The translations under genes and the position numbers were made by a program. A stretch of DNA of 39,220 nucleotides, from the NCBI GenBank assembly GCA_021792455.1, contig JAJYUP010000016.1:1-39220 (forward strand), read 5' to 3'. The notes beneath the pieces are model-generated. The model had not been told where the DNA came from. It worked only from the letters and a program-made list of their open reading frames with translations, and made no database searches. The stretch comes from Actinomycetes bacterium (lineage in GTDB: Bacteria > Actinomycetota > Thermoleophilia > Solirubrobacterales > Solirubrobacteraceae). This document shows, piece by piece, positions 38,601 to 39,220 of this stretch (positions within the stretch are counted from its first letter, which is position 1; each line of letters opens with the position of its first letter).

Positions 38601-39220
38601 TCAGTGACCGAACCGCACATCGGGGAGCACCTCGCGCAGCCACCTCGGGAGATGCCAGGCCCGCGCCCCCATCAGGCGCAACAGGACGGGGAGCAGCAGC
38701 AGGCGCACGAGGAACGCGTCGAGCAGCACCGCGACGCCGAGGATGATGCCCATTTCCTTTGGCGGCAATGGCCCAGAGAGCGCGAACGTGAAGAACACGG
38801 CGACCATCACGCCTGCGGCGGCGAAGATCACTCTCCCTGAGTGCGCGATACCGCCCACCATCGCCTCTCGAGCATCGTGGCTGCGGTCCCAGTGCTCCTT
38901 CGCGCTCGAGAGCAGGAACACCGTGTAGTCCATCGAGATCGCGAAGATCATCGCGAAGAAGAAGATCGGCCCCCAGGCGTCGAGGAAGCCCTGAGGCTCG
39001 AAGCCGAGCAGCGAGTGCAGCGCGCCATTCTGGAAGATCCACTTCGCGACGCCGAACGCTGCGCCGGTCGCGAGCAGATTCGTCAAGACTCCGGCGGCGG
39101 CGATCAAAGGCGCCTGCAGCGCGATCAGCAGCAGCAGGAACCCAAGCGCGATCACGACGCCGATCACAACCCAGGTCTTCGCCTGAAGCGCCTTCTCGAG
39201 GTCGTGGTCTTCGGCAACGG
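38601..39220 (-). CDS. MMPL/RND-family transporter, C-terminal part (cut by window edge)
   Basis: About 206 residues of the C-terminal membrane domain are visible, open to the right edge. They contain five helices and the RND/MMPL signature IFFFAMIFAISMDYTVFLLS with the conserved Ser-Met-Asp-Tyr, followed by GRVIFAAAGVMVAVFFTFAL. Such proton-driven transporters move lipids or other hydrophobic compounds across the membrane in actinobacteria; the substrate cannot be told from this part. It ends ARAWHLPRWLREVLPDVRFG, a common MMPL end. The glutaredoxin-like gene begins 15 bp downstream. The start lies outside the window. Confidence 0.9.
   Translation of the reverse strand, partial: VAEDHDLEKALQAKTWVVIGVVIALGFLLLLIALQAPLIAAAGVLTNLLATGAAFGVAKWIFQNGALHSLLGFEPQGFLDAWGPIFFFAMIFAISMDYTVFLLSSAKEHWDRSHDAREAMVGGIAHSGRVIFAAAGVMVAVFFTFALSGPLPPKEMGIILGVAVLLDAFLVRLLLLPVLLRLMGARAWHLPRWLREVLPDVRFGH

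Noticed and set aside
36171-38840. A very long plus-strand open frame (889 codons) across yeiH, the minisatellite and three minus-strand genes
   Set aside because: Its composition is Arg/Pro/Ala-rich without any family signature. It runs through strongly supported genes in other frames and the 18-bp repeat, so it is a GC-driven shadow.

Overview
The window is GC-rich bacterial chromosome. It most resembles a deep-branching actinomycete, possibly of the Thermoleophilia/Solirubrobacterales type. The evidence for this is the GC-rich sequence, a beta' subunit with the roughly 100-residue coiled-coil insertion seen in actinobacteria, one continuous secE-nusG-rplKAJL-rpoBC-rpsLG-fusA-tuf-S10-spc gene order, and several start codons that appear leaderless. 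The placement is inference, not proof. Frequent ATA (Ile) and AGG (Arg) codons despite the high GC would fit a thermophile.

Positions 1-27580 hold the information-processing supercluster, all on the minus strand. In transcription order it reads rpmG, secE, nusG, rplK, rplA, rplJ, rplL, rpoB, rpoC, a DMT-type membrane protein, rpsL, rpsG, fusA, tuf, rpsJ, rplC, rplD, rplW, rplB, rpsS, rplV, rpsC, rplP, rpmC, rpsQ, rplN, rplX, rplE, rpsN (zinc type), rpsH and the start of rplF, which runs off the left edge. Many junctions are TGATG or ATGA stop/start overlaps, so translation is probably coupled. Longer gaps carry hairpins: a classic U-tract terminator between rpsG and fusA, GC-rich stems after rpoC and tuf, a stem with competing repeats between rplL and rpoB, and three abutting 24-bp perfect palindromes between nusG and rplK.

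A second theme is added low-complexity sequence on core proteins. S17 and L22 carry N-terminal extensions of about 145 residues. L10 has a 135-residue acidic tail containing an exact 87-bp tandem duplication. RpoB and RpoC have acidic C-terminal tails, S3 has a Gly/Arg-rich tail, and L4 ends in DEVAQ repeats. Short tandem DNA repeats also sit in several intergenic gaps.

Positions 27816-39220 hold ordinary single genes on both strands: a CaCA-family cation/H+ antiporter, a fumarylacetoacetate-hydrolase family enzyme, ClpP, an aldo/keto reductase, a PgsA-type CDP-alcohol phosphotransferase, an MptA/FolE2-type GTP cyclohydrolase, tRNA-Tyr(GTA), a LOG-family protein, two small unknown proteins, a divergent LysR/YeiH pair with a putative operator, an 18-bp minisatellite, a DUF302 protein overlapping a glutaredoxin-like protein, and the 3' end of an MMPL transporter gene.

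The most unusual object is the triple palindrome at 26141-26212. No phage, insertion sequence, CRISPR array or defence system was seen.
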